Source of the DNA: a virus
Length of the DNA stretch: 47,244 bases
Direction: 5' to 3' (one strand)
Virus record (IMG/VR): IMGVR_UViG_3300033149_005825
Span: 1-47,244 of that record
The first letter of the stretch is position 1, and each line of letters begins with the position of its first letter. Shown piece after piece: positions 39,279-46,344 of this stretch. The notes beneath the pieces are model-generated. The model did no database searches. It saw only the letters and a list, made by a program, of their open reading frames with translations, and was not told where the DNA came from. The position numbers were made by a program, and so were the translations under genes.

Positions 39279-40465
39279 CCCACAAACACCTTCCCCTTTC
39301 TTCTTTTTGCTTTCTTACCGAGATGCGTATAGATTGCCATCCGCATTGCATCCATCAGGTGATCTCGAAATTTCACGGGCTCTTCAAGGACATTCCCGTC
39401 TTTATCTTCCTTGTATTTATAACCGTTTATCTCTTTAATGAGGTTCACGTTACTTTTTAGAATATGCAATTTTTGTCTTTTCACAAAATCAATGCCATCT
39501 CTCACGTTTTTTTCAGCAGGATGAACATTAAATCCCGCTCTTGCTATTTCCTCTATCCTCGCTGGCTCCGCAGAGTCAGCGTAAACATACCTATTTTTAT
39601 TGGAAATAAGCTCCTTCAACTGCTCTATCAGGTCTTCATTGGTAAGGTGCGTCTGATATAGAAGTTCTCTTAGATATATTTCTTTATCCTTTATCCCTAC
39701 TTCCAAAAGAGCCGAAGGGTTGTTGTATCCAAAGTCAAGTCCGTAGATGACCTCTTCAAAATTGTCAGGCCATCCATCTATAAGGTCGTAATTCGTATAG
39801 ATGATGTTTTTCAGAACACCCCATTCGCCAAGTGCATAGACCTGATAATAAGTCTCGTCCTGGTCTTTAAGGGCTTCAAGCTCTTTTATATAATCCTCGC
39901 TTAAGTATCTGAGATTGTCTCTATAATTAGTTTTTAATATCGCCACATCGCTATTTTGACTCTCAAAAAACCTTTTATAAATCCAAGATAGCTTGCTGAC
40001 AGGATTAAAAGTAAGGTAGATTTGATTTTTCCCTTCTGTATGCCGTCTGAGTCTCAAGTTAAGTTGGGTAAAATCTTCTTCTGTAAACTCAGTAGCCTCT
40101 TCCATCCAGATATAATTCGGTTCAAAGCTCTTCACCTTCTCGGGGTCATCTAATCCTCTAAAAATCATTTCATTGGTATTCACGCTCAAGCGCAACTCTG
40201 ACTTGTTTAACTCAAAAGGTAGCTCATATTTTTTCAACAACTCCAAAATTAACTTATACGCTGTAATTCGGAGTGATGGCAAAGTCTTTCTGATTACAAG
40301 AAATTCCTTATCCTTCTCCGTATAGAGCTTCTTAATTAGATACTGAGCAGTGCTATGCGATTTTCCACCTCCCGCGCCTCCCGCTAATACGATAAATCTT
40401 TTATCCGTGTTTTTCTCAAAGAACTCCCAATATTTTTTATTAAACTCTGCCTTTATCACCTTCAC
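39275..40465 (-). CDS. Terminase large subunit, 396 aa
   Basis: ATPase motifs: Walker A GGAGGGKS at residues 29-36 and Walker B YIWMEEATEF. The C-terminal RuvC-like nuclease has YGLDFGYNNPSALLEV, YADSAEPARIEEIA and a final acidic part (FRDHLMDAMRMAIY). It cuts and pumps genome DNA into the procapsid with the small subunit. The start is GTG 40465, overlapping the small subunit gene by 26 bases. The family type is Terminase_3/6. Confidence 0.95.
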   Translation of the reverse strand: MKVIKAEFNKKYWEFFEKNTDKRFIVLAGGAGGGKSHSTAQYLIKKLYTEKDKEFLVIRKTLPSLRITAYKLILELLKKYELPFELNKSELRLSVNTNEMIFRGLDDPEKVKSFEPNYIWMEEATEFTEEDFTQLNLRLRRHTEGKNQIYLTFNPVSKLSWIYKRFFESQNSDVAILKTNYRDNLRYLSEDYIKELEALKDQDETYYQVYALGEWGVLKNIIYTNYDLIDGWPDNFEEVIYGLDFGYNNPSALLEVGIKDKEIYLRELLYQTHLTNEDLIEQLKELISNKNRYVYADSAEPARIEEIARAGFNVHPAEKNVRDGIDFVKRQKLHILKSNVNLIKEINGYKYKEDKDGNVLEEPVKFRDHLMDAMRMAIYTHLGKKAKRRKGKVFVG

Positions 40466-40901
40466 CTTTTATCTCTTCCTCACTGAAATCTTTAATTTCC
40501 CAAATAATTTTGTGCTCCTCTCTTCCAGTGGGTTCGCCTCTAATTAATCGCCTTGTTTTTGTGGTAAAATCAAAAGTAGCTATAACATCTTTCCAGATTC
40601 TTGGTCTCAAACCTTTTTCATTAATTTGCTTTATGGCAATTTCTTCTAATCGCTTCAATATTTTAAGTTCATCGATATCAGAAGATACAGTTTCAATAAG
40701 GCCTTCCTCTTTTAGCTCATTTCTAATTCCTTTTCTAATTGCTTCTAATTTCTCTTCCCAATGGTCTTCCTTAGACCAATTTATCAGTGTCTGAACGGTA
40801 GGCATCCCTTTTTCTTTCGATACAGCATAAAAGCTCCCCAATTTATGAAAAAGTTCAAATGCTTTTTTTCGTGTCTTAGCAGTATAATTAACCCTCGCCA
40901 T
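40440..40901 (-). CDS. Terminase small subunit, 153 aa
   Basis: The N-terminal HTH (TRKKAFELFHKLGSFYAVSK, then TVQTLINWSKED) is followed by a long helix (KLEAIRKGIRNELKEEGL) and a C-terminal tail (IIWEIKDFSEEEIKG), the layout of TerS proteins that bind the packaging site. It lies immediately upstream of TerL and overlaps it. ATG 40901 follows GTGGAGGT. Confidence 0.88.
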   Translation of the reverse strand: MARVNYTAKTRKKAFELFHKLGSFYAVSKEKGMPTVQTLINWSKEDHWEEKLEAIRKGIRNELKEEGLIETVSSDIDELKILKRLEEIAIKQINEKGLRPRIWKDVIATFDFTTKTRRLIRGEPTGREEHKIIWEIKDFSEEEIKGEGDKGRV

Positions 40902-41067
40902 CTGATATTTTTACCTCCACTAATTCATCTGGTTTATGCAATTTATTTAACTTATCTAAAATCTCATCAGAGGGTTGAAACTGAAGGATAAGCCTTGCTT
41001 CTTTATCTAAGCTCACGAGAGATTTAACCGTTAATTGTTTTATCAAAGCCTCAAACTCGACTTCCAT
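40888..41067 (-). CDS. Small conserved phage protein upstream of TerS, 59 aa
   Basis: ATG 41067 follows TAAGGTG. It reads MEVEFEALIKQLTVKSLVSL and DKEARLILQFQPSDEILDKL, a short strand-helix protein type that I have seen in other phages next to terminase genes. It overlaps TerS by 14 bases. Role unknown. Confidence 0.75.
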   Translation of the reverse strand: MEVEFEALIKQLTVKSLVSLDKEARLILQFQPSDEILDKLNKLHKPDELVEVKISDGEG

Positions 41068-41132
41068 CTTTTTTAATCACCTTAGAAAATTAACCTTTTT
41101 TGCGCGCATTGTCCTCCCCACATCTTATTTAT

Positions 41133-41160
41133 AGTCTATCAAAAAAAAATTAGTTGTCAA
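41133..41160 (-). promoter_or_regulatory. Possible promoter P4 ahead of the packaging genes
   Basis: A perfect TTGACA (41155-41160) overlaps the end of the 72-residue gene. The -10 is weaker: TAGACT (41133-41138) with a 16-base spacer. Genes from the TerS accessory downward follow. The T-tract between the boxes is notable. Could be the late promoter. Confidence 0.55.
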
Positions 41161-41368
41161 GGACTGTCCATCTACCATCTATTTTTACATAAGGATACGA
41201 ACATTTAACTTCCTTCTTCCCTTTTTTCTCTATCGTCCCAAGATAATAGGGACAGCTCTTTATTCCCATGTTAAACTTGCAGACAGCAAGTGTAGCTATC
41301 CTATCTATCCTGGGACAGTAAATCGCATCAATGATGTCAAGATATGCTATATGCTGTTTACCCTTCAT
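41150..41368 (-). CDS. Small cysteine-containing protein, 72 aa
   Basis: It contains four cysteines (YCPRID, VCKFN, SCPYYLG, VKCSYPY) spread as in a small metal or Fe-S site, without a CxxC pair. ATG 41368 lies after GGGGGCTCTACT. It is located between the replication gene and the packaging operon. It is not recognised. Confidence 0.65.
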   Translation of the reverse strand: MKGKQHIAYLDIIDAIYCPRIDRIATLAVCKFNMGIKSCPYYLGTIEKKGKKEVKCSYPYVKIDGRWTVLDN

Positions 41369-41379
41369 AGTAGAGCCCC

Positions 41380-42414
41380 CTATCTTCTCTCTTCATCATA
41401 CCTTCTCTTTGCTCTATTATAATTCCCGCTATTATCTTTAGGATAAATTCTTCGGAGATGTAACGCTATCTGTGAATGCATCTCTGGAGGAAGTCTACAT
41501 AGCCATTTATAGATTTTGTCTTCATTCGCAAACCTTTCTAAATCCATTTTGGCCTGTCTTAATAGCTCCCAATCTCCTCTTGTGAATTTTTTTTCTAAAT
41601 TAACCTCCTTCTCTCTTTGTATTCTTTCAAGTTCCATGTCAATAAAAGACTTTTTCTTTTTCTTAGTTCCACCTCTCTCCTGTGAGCGAGAAAGCCAATT
41701 AGTGATGAACCTTCGGTAATTTTTTTTCTTTGCTTTTTTAGGGTTGGCTATACACCACTCACGCATTTGGGCAAGCTCAACTTTAACATCACAAGCAGGA
41801 TAGGCCTCTTCCCATCCTGCTATGTCTTTAAGGGTGATGTTCTCCCATTCCCCTTTGTCAAAGTTAAAATTTATTTTCTCTTCCTCCTTCTTCTTTAGGT
41901 AAGGAATATTTTTTTTACTCTGAACAGTAGTATTATTTTCTTTTGTAATAGTTTCTTTTGATATAGTTTCTTTAGGCGCTCGCTTTTCTTTATCTGATTT
42001 AAGTTTCAGCCACTCATTATTACCAATTTTGGTAATGCGATTACCGATTTTGGTAAAGGCATTACCATTTTTGGTAATAAAATAAACATTACCATTTTTG
42101 GTAATGATTTCCTTAATAGGCGCTTTCCATCGGTCATAATCCTTTTGGAAACCATAAACATTACCATTTTTGGTAATGATTTCTCGTAAACACAATCTTC
42201 TAATAGTTCTGGCTATATGTGGTTTTAGTAACTCCGTTGCTTCTTTGAATTGTTTCAAAGTAATAACATCTTTTTTCTTATGCCAACCCCAAGTTTTTCT
42301 CCATATAACCCACAATATTTTACTTTCTGATGCAGATAAATCTGTTTTCGCCAGATGCTCTGCTATTTCATTCGCTATATCGATATGTCCGTTTTCTTTT
42401 TGAGGATTAGCCAT
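41380..42414 (-). CDS. Lambda-O-like replication initiator, 344 aa
   Basis: The N-terminal domain (residues 1-85) matches phage replication protein O: NGHIDIANEIAEHLAKTDLS, then SESKILWVIWRKTWGWHKKK, a winged helix. A middle with the repeated motif (I/F)TK(N/I)GN is followed by a lysine-rich linker and a C-terminal helical part (RGDWELLRQAKMDLERF). It binds iterons and recruits the replisome; the iterons lie within this gene (42019-42177). No helicase or loader gene is visible nearby, so host DnaB must be recruited in another way. ATG 42414 follows AAGGGAAAAT. Confidence 0.85.
   Translation of the reverse strand: MANPQKENGHIDIANEIAEHLAKTDLSASESKILWVIWRKTWGWHKKKDVITLKQFKEATELLKPHIARTIRRLCLREIITKNGNVYGFQKDYDRWKAPIKEIITKNGNVYFITKNGNAFTKIGNRITKIGNNEWLKLKSDKEKRAPKETISKETITKENNTTVQSKKNIPYLKKKEEEKINFNFDKGEWENITLKDIAGWEEAYPACDVKVELAQMREWCIANPKKAKKKNYRRFITNWLSRSQERGGTKKKKKSFIDMELERIQREKEVNLEKKFTRGDWELLRQAKMDLERFANEDKIYKWLCRLPPEMHSQIALHLRRIYPKDNSGNYNRAKRRYDEERR
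42019..42177. other. Candidate replication origin: five palindromic iterons
   Basis: Five 18-bp units of ATTACC-N6-GGTAAT (A/T-rich core ATTTTT) begin at 42019, 42040, 42061, 42088 and 42160. The first three are spaced 21 bp apart, two helical turns. Units 3-5 are identical (ATTACCATTTTTGGTAAT); 1 has one changed base, 2 two or three. They encode ITKNGN-type repeats in the initiator. Iterons within the O-type gene are how lambda's origin is arranged. Confidence 0.85.
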
Positions 42415-42430
42415 AATTATTTTCCCTTAA

Positions 42431-42925
42431 TTAAATTTTACCTGCTCTAAGCTCTGAGAGAAATATCAATACTTTTTCTACGCATTTCCCAATATCTCTT
42501 ATAATTTCCCTTCCTGAAAATCTCAGTATTCTATATCCTGTTTTAGCCAGCTCTCTTTCTCTTTCCTTTTCTCTTGCAAATTGTTCTGGTGTGCTTCCGT
42601 GCCAGGTATAACTGTCTAATTCCACGATTACACTTTCGTTTTTTCTCTTCAACCAGGGCTCTTTTGAATATATTGCCAAAAAATCTACCTTAAACTTTTT
42701 ATCTTCTACTTGAATCTCCGCTTGGGGCAGAATGTAATAATCTAAAGATTCAGAAGGCAAAATATGAGTCTCTACTTGGAAATACCATTCAATCAGAAAT
42801 AACTGTTCTATAGGACTCTTTGCCTCGCTATTCACAACTTGCATCCAAGTTTCATCCTGCCACATCTCCTTTAATTCATTACCCCTTTGCTCTAATAATT
42901 CTTCAGCTTTTTTACATAGCTCCAT
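42431..42925 (-). CDS. DUF559 / Vsr-like PD-(D/E)XK endonuclease, 164 aa
   Basis: The motifs SPIEQLFLIEWY, KFKVDFLAIY, VIVELDSYTWHG and REKERERELAKTGYRILRFS fit the DUF559 nuclease family: E in the first helix, D in KVDFL, ExD in VELD, and the REREL helix. Such nucleases nick or cleave DNA. A role in processing replication or recombination products beside Bet and RusA is possible. The start at 42925 has GGAGGTAAATT. Confidence 0.82.
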   Translation of the reverse strand: MELCKKAEELLEQRGNELKEMWQDETWMQVVNSEAKSPIEQLFLIEWYFQVETHILPSESLDYYILPQAEIQVEDKKFKVDFLAIYSKEPWLKRKNESVIVELDSYTWHGSTPEQFAREKERERELAKTGYRILRFSGREIIRDIGKCVEKVLIFLSELRAGKI

Positions 42926-42937
42926 AATTTACCTCCT

Positions 42938-43090
42938 TCAATTTTGTTTTTTACCTATATTTTTCCCTCTCTTCTTTTTTCTATCCCAGTAAGGACTATG
43001 ACATCGTGGACATACCCTAACTTCTTCTGCACGAGGCACCCACGAATATCCGCAGCGTTTGCATCTTAACTTTTGTAATTTTACTTTCAT
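42938..43090 (-). CDS. Zinc-ribbon microprotein, 50 aa
   Basis: ATG 43090 follows AAGGAGGTAATAG. It is a rubredoxin-like zinc ribbon: CKRCGYSW at 10-17 and CPRCHSPYW at 28-36, then a very basic tail. I recognise this as a recurrent small phage protein. It follows promoter P5, so it opens the unit that includes the nuclease and initiator. Confidence 0.8.
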   Translation of the reverse strand: MKVKLQKLRCKRCGYSWVPRAEEVRVCPRCHSPYWDRKKKRGKNIGKKQN

Positions 43091-43114
43091 CTATTACCTC
43101 CTTGTTATATTATA

Positions 43115-43142
43115 ATTATACATAAAATTTCCCGAAAGTCAA
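43115..43142 (-). promoter_or_regulatory. Sigma70-type promoter P5
   Basis: TTGACT (43137-43142), a 16-base spacer and TATAAT (43115-43120) stand before the zinc-ribbon gene at 43090. The ATG directly before TATAAT and the GAAATTTT spacer resemble the phage's other promoters. Confidence 0.75.
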
Positions 43143-43176
43143 TCCTTAGTTCAACCTCCTTTAATTCAGGCGCTCT

Positions 43177-43401
43177 TCAATTTTTGTCTCTCCTTAATTG
43201 CCTATGTGTATACATCCAAGTTTTATTCCACCATCTATGTCCACATTTCCTACACTGATACAAAGTCCATTCTACTCCCTCACCGGGGGCACTTACCGGC
43301 CCAAATATCTTAACAGGATCATGTTCTTCCACAAAAATGCATCTAAAATATTGGGCTATTCTGGGAAACAAACCTATCTTGTTCTCTTTAGCAATCTTCA
43401 T
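43177..43401 (-). CDS. Small zinc-site protein, 74 aa
   Basis: ATG 43401 follows GGAGGAAACT and overlaps the previous stop. One CxxC knuckle (YQCRKCGHRWWNKTW) lies near the C-terminus, with another Cys in FRCIFVEE. Aromatic residues surround the knuckle. Function not known. Confidence 0.7.
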   Translation of the reverse strand: MKIAKENKIGLFPRIAQYFRCIFVEEHDPVKIFGPVSAPGEGVEWTLYQCRKCGHRWWNKTWMYTHRQLRRDKN

Positions 43402-43670
43402 AGTTTCCTCCTCGCATTAGAAATAAATAAATCCCGATGATAACCCTTTAATATCCTCTTACAAATCCTTATAACTTCATCATCAAGCATTCCAACTGCT
43501 ATTGCCTTTGCTAATTCAAACTTCGTTAGCTCAATAATATACTGTCCTTTATTAGATGCATCCAATTTTAACCATATCTTTTCTTCTTTATTTGGAGTAA
43601 AATCTATTCTCATTATTCCTCTTTTCATAGAAAATTCTGGAATTCCTTTCCCCCTCGTTATAATTTTCAT
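43398..43670 (-). CDS. Hypothetical protein, 90 aa
   Basis: ATG 43670 follows GAGGAGGTGAGATA. It is a basic alpha/beta protein (MRIDFTPNKEEKIWLKLDAS, ELTKFELAKAIAVGMLDD) with a C-terminal basic helix. I do not recognise the family. It belongs to the run of small early genes. Confidence 0.75.
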   Translation of the reverse strand: MKIITRGKGIPEFSMKRGIMRIDFTPNKEEKIWLKLDASNKGQYIIELTKFELAKAIAVGMLDDEVIRICKRILKGYHRDLFISNARRKL

Positions 43671-43682
43671 TATCTCACCTCC

Positions 43683-43820
43683 TCACATCAAAAATAAATA
43701 AACTCCAATGATAATCCTAACAATCCTCCCTAAATCATACAGGAACTTGTGTTCCTGCCTCTTGTTCAAGAGACTCACTCCGCCATCCAAGATGAGCCAT
43801 AGACCTATGTATTTAAGCAT
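43683..43820 (-). CDS. Small two-TM membrane protein, 45 aa
   Basis: ATG 43820 follows GGAGGCTAATA and overlaps the stop of the previous gene (ATGCTTAA). It has two hydrophobic helices (YIGLWLILDGGVSLL and IVRIIIGVYLFLM) around a charged loop with HKFLYDLGR. Tiny early phage proteins of this type may affect the host membrane. Confidence 0.72.
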   Translation of the reverse strand: MLKYIGLWLILDGGVSLLNKRQEHKFLYDLGRIVRIIIGVYLFLM

Positions 43821-44241
43821 TATTAGCCTCCTTTCTTTCAAAACTTAAATATCCATTCTTCGCTAACCAAATCAACATTTTGGCATAAGTATTAGGTAGT
43901 CTTTTCCCTCTCTCAGAACATATACAGTAAGCAAATTTTGATAAATCAACATACCAACAGTCTCCCCATTTTTCTATTCGTAGAAACCAGTTACTTTCAT
44001 CTCCAAGAGCATCTATTTTTGCAGACAAGACTTCTCCCATCTCTCCCAGTGTAGGGGCTTTGATAAAGTCAACTGTGGTCAAAAATAACTGCCTACCCTC
44101 TTCTTCAACAAAACCCACGTCCCAGTTTTCTTTATCTTTCCACTTTTTCCAATATAAGCCGCCACCGGTTTGCGGATACCCAAGCTCTTTCAATTTTCTG
44201 CACAGCTCTAAAGAAGGCACTTCTTTTTCTATATCAAACAT
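43813..44241 (-). CDS. Conserved phage protein, 142 aa
   Basis: Starts with SLELCRKLKELGYPQTGGGL, YW, which is the typical opening of a recurrent phage protein family of unknown role. Aromatic strands follow (WFLRIEKWGDCWYVDLSKF), then a C-terminal helix (TYAKMLIWLAKNGYL). The start at 44241 has GGAAAGGAGG, adjacent to the 3' arm of the inverted-repeat element at 44254-44386. Confidence 0.78.
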   Translation of the reverse strand: MFDIEKEVPSLELCRKLKELGYPQTGGGLYWKKWKDKENWDVGFVEEEGRQLFLTTVDFIKAPTLGEMGEVLSAKIDALGDESNWFLRIEKWGDCWYVDLSKFAYCICSERGKRLPNTYAKMLIWLAKNGYLSFERKEANNA

Positions 44242-44253
44242 CTTAGCCTCCTT

Positions 44254-44386
44254 TCCCCGCTCTGCCTACCTTCGATGTAGCAAGGACAATAAGCAGATAG
44301 GCAAGAGAATGAGTATTTAGCTAATTAATTTTACCCTACCTTTGAGTCTTAAGCCTATTTTGTGGAGCGTTGCCACAGAGCGGGAA
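44254..44386 (-). ncRNA. Structured RNA leader candidate, second element
   Basis: Arms CCCGCTCTG (44256-44264) and CAGAGCGGG (44376-44384), extended with TTT/AAA around one bulge, close a loop of about 110 bases. Inside are TGTGG-agcgttg-CCACA and GCCTA...TAGGC stems, giving a possible three-way junction. It has no open reading frame of note. The 3' arm on the minus strand abuts the ribosome site of the gene at 44241. The arm core is shared with 833-917. Confidence 0.5.
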
Positions 44387-44402
44387 ATGTTTCTCAAAAA
44401 TA

Positions 44403-44702
44403 TTAAACTTGTAGTCTTTTCAATAAATTCTCAGTCTTCTGCTTCATTCTTTCAAGTTTGTTAGTGCAACCAACCAACTCGTCCAGAAGTGTTGTTGGAC
44501 ACTGCATTTCCATTATTTCAGGACAGTCATTATTCGTCGTTACTAAATTCTCAGGTTTCTCCAAATTCATACTTAACGAAAGCTCTGGAAACAATACCCA
44601 TTGTAACCTACTCTCTAAAGTTTCAATATTCATTTCAAGATCTTTTATTTTTTCCTGTATTTGAGTAACTGCTGCTCTAGTTGGCGTACTTTCATCTGCC
44701 AT
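44403..44702 (-). CDS. Hypothetical coiled-coil protein, 99 aa
   Basis: I choose ATG 44702 (MADESTPTRAAV) because AGGAGGT is seven bases upstream; the earlier ATG is too close and the longer frame lies inside another gene. It has a helix-rich start (QIQEKIKDLEMNIETLESRL) and end (NKLERMKQKTENLLKRL), so it is likely a coiled-coil dimer, with an EIMEMQCPTTLLDE linker. Role unknown. Confidence 0.75.
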   Translation of the reverse strand: MADESTPTRAAVTQIQEKIKDLEMNIETLESRLQWVLFPELSLSMNLEKPENLVTTNNDCPEIMEMQCPTTLLDELVGCTNKLERMKQKTENLLKRLQV

Positions 44703-44868
44703 CTTCATCACCTCCTTTTTCGCCAATATCTTCAAATAGTCTTAAATAACACTTGTAACATAGTGGATAGATTCCAGAAAAAGAATATATTACAGGTTCT
44801 GATATTTCTAAACCGCAAATGACACAAATAACTCTGTTAGTATTGTCTGTTTGCATCCATACTTCCAT
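44692..44868 (-). CDS. Zinc-ribbon microprotein, 58 aa
   Basis: ATG 44868 lies after GGGGTGAAATAA. It has CVICGLEIS and CYKCYLRLF, two CxxC pairs 22 residues apart, as in a zinc ribbon. The C-terminus overlaps the next start. It is shorter than 60 residues, so easily missed. Confidence 0.75.
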   Translation of the reverse strand: MEVWMQTDNTNRVICVICGLEISEPVIYSFSGIYPLCYKCYLRLFEDIGEKGGDEDGR

Positions 44869-44887
44869 TTATTTCACCCCCTCTTTT

Positions 44888-45103
44888 CTATCTATATAAT
44901 TCCCTTCTATACGCTTCTATTCCTTTCCTTATCAGATGTTGCCTGTAATCTATAATCTGCTCCTCTAAAGACTGTCCCATATCCTCCTCATAAATAAAGC
45001 CACAATTCAGACACAATCCTGGAGTTATCTCATATCTGTTTTTTTCCTTCCTTCTCTCTTGAAACGATAAACATCCACATACAGGACATCTTTTCTTAGC
45101 CAT
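44888..45103 (-). CDS. Zinc-ribbon protein, 71 aa
   Basis: Start ATG 45103 (MAKKRCPVCGC) sits seven bases after AAGGAG; the frame extends to 45214 but without a ribosome site. CPVCGCLSF and CLNCGFIYEED form the ribbon, followed by a charged helix (SLEEQIIDYRQHLIRKGI). Unknown function. Confidence 0.75.
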   Translation of the reverse strand: MAKKRCPVCGCLSFQERRKEKNRYEITPGLCLNCGFIYEEDMGQSLEEQIIDYRQHLIRKGIEAYRRELYR

Positions 45104-45107
45104 TTTT

Positions 45108-45197
45108 TTACTCCTTATATCCCCAGTATCTTGGATTAATATCTTCATACCTGAAAAACTTATCCTTATAAAAAATTCCTCCAAAATCGAAATCCAT
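45108..45197 (-). CDS. Tiny aromatic protein, 29 aa
   Basis: ATG 45197 follows GGGGGGA. The product MDFDFGGIFYKDKFFRYEDI, then NPRYWGYKE, is rich in Phe, Tyr and Asp, with no stop-prone codons. Its stop lies inside the next ribosome site (AAGGAGTAA). The frame is open further upstream, to just after a TAA near 45252, without an ATG. Confidence 0.55.
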   Translation of the reverse strand: MDFDFGGIFYKDKFFRYEDINPRYWGYKE

Positions 45198-45251
45198 TTG
45201 TCCCCCCACTTCAAATCTCTGATTGTTTAGAGCTTTGATAACCTTTTTCTC

Positions 45252-45452
45252 TTAGCTTCTTTTCTCTTCTCTTTGTCCATTTCTTAGTCTTGGCCATCCT
45301 CTACCTCTTTTTTCTATTTCAAAATTATCCTCGCATCCTTCACAATAATATATACAAAAAACTCTGCCATCTGCTTGTTGCGAAGTGCCTACTAACTCAG
45401 CTCTTTTCCCGCATTTCGGACAATGCATTTCTCTATCACACTTGTTCTGCAT
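45252..45452 (-). CDS. Zinc-ribbon protein, 66 aa
   Basis: ATG 45452 (MQNKCDREMHCPKCG) follows AAAGGAG. CPKCGKRAELV and CEGCEDNFEIEK make a zinc ribbon; the C-terminus is Arg/Lys-rich. It overlaps the end of the upstream zinc-ribbon gene by about 60 bases, a large overlap that may reflect a frameshift that lengthened that gene. Confidence 0.72.
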   Translation of the reverse strand: MQNKCDREMHCPKCGKRAELVGTSQQADGRVFCIYYCEGCEDNFEIEKRGRGWPRLRNGQREEKRS

Positions 45453-45646
45453 TTCTCTTTTTCTCCTTTCAATCCCCCCCATAATTCCATCGTTCTTACT
45501 AATGGATTAAGCTCTATACTTATCCAACCCTCCTTATTACAACGAGGACAATAAGCATAATATTGACGTTCACCATTGGTGGGTTTTCTGGACATATAAG
45601 CAATAACTTCTCTACCACACATTTTGCATATTATTTCTTCGGACAT
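45392..45646 (-). CDS. Zinc-ribbon protein, 84 aa
   Basis: ATG 45646 follows AAAAGGAGAAAAGG. CKMCGREVIAYMS and CPRCNKEGWISIEL form a ribbon within the first 50 residues. The rest runs into the next gene in another frame (CRTSVIEKCIVRNAG), which looks less protein-like. The true protein may end earlier. Confidence 0.68.
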   Translation of the reverse strand: MSEEIICKMCGREVIAYMSRKPTNGERQYYAYCPRCNKEGWISIELNPLVRTMELWGGLKGEKEKCRTSVIEKCIVRNAGKELS

Positions 45647-45659
45647 CCTTTTCTCCTTT

Positions 45660-45863
45660 TTATTCCAAAAGCTTAGCTATCTTTCTCAGAGTCTCTTTAA
45701 TCTCCCTCGCACATATAGGACAAAAGTCCAACTGTATCAAGTTATAATCCATCTCAACTCCATCCCAAAATTTATCTGTTTTTAAGCACAACTTATAGCA
45801 TTCTGATGTTTTTTCTATAATTTTCCCACAGCCATCACATTTAATTACTGTTTCGGTAGACAT
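45660..45863 (-). CDS. Zinc-site protein, 67 aa
   Basis: I start at ATG 45863 (MSTETVIKCDGCG), seven bases after GGAGG; six extra codons upstream are possible. CDGCGKIIE at the N-terminus and CPICAREIKETL near the end give a four-Cys zinc site, with a LIQLDF strand between. It overlaps the previous gene by 23 bases. Confidence 0.74.
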   Translation of the reverse strand: MSTETVIKCDGCGKIIEKTSECYKLCLKTDKFWDGVEMDYNLIQLDFCPICAREIKETLRKIAKLLE

Positions 45864-46332
45864 ATTTACTCCTCCTTTCATCTTCTCTCTTTATCCATTC
45901 TTCCTTCCCGTCATCCCAAACCTTCCCGTGCCTCTTATCCATAACAAAAGCAATCCATAACTGCTCTATAGAATTGTATTTAACGCCCACATCATATTTA
46001 GGTAGCCATTTCCAGAATTCCATAAGAAGAATATCCAAAGGTGGCTCACACATCTTTTGCAGTTGATCCTGTCTGGGAAGCCAAACCAACTTTTCTTTAT
46101 TCCACCATTCAAAATCTATTTCCTTGCATTCGTCCCATAAATCTGCTACTGCCACATCAACTAACCCAAATCGCTCATAAGCAGAATAGTTAACGCTCAA
46201 ACAAACAGAAACTGTTGGCTCACCATCACTGTAAGGAATTCCCCAAACAAAATCTCCTAATTTTGGCCCCCATAACTTCTGTATCTCCTCAGCCTTCTCG
46301 CACATTTTTATATATTTTGATGATGTATCCAT
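45841..46332 (-). CDS. Conserved phage protein with WLPRQDQLQ motif, 163 aa
   Basis: Starts with a helix ending KAEEIQKLWGPKLGDFVWG. The centre has EKLVWLPRQDQLQKMCEPPL, a recurrent phage motif. The C-terminal part (FWKWLPKYDVGVKYNSIEQL, WIAFVMDKRHGKVWDDG) is also conserved across phages in my memory. Function unknown. ATG 46332 follows AAAGGAGGTTAAAA. Confidence 0.78.
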   Translation of the reverse strand: MDTSSKYIKMCEKAEEIQKLWGPKLGDFVWGIPYSDGEPTVSVCLSVNYSAYERFGLVDVAVADLWDECKEIDFEWWNKEKLVWLPRQDQLQKMCEPPLDILLMEFWKWLPKYDVGVKYNSIEQLWIAFVMDKRHGKVWDDGKEEWIKREDERRSKYVYRNSN

Positions 46333-46344
46333 TTTTAACCTCCT

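Noticed and set aside
42019-42177. CRISPR-like repeats in the replication gene
   Set aside because: The palindromic 18-bp units are too few, are coding and have very short, unequal gaps; they fit iterons.
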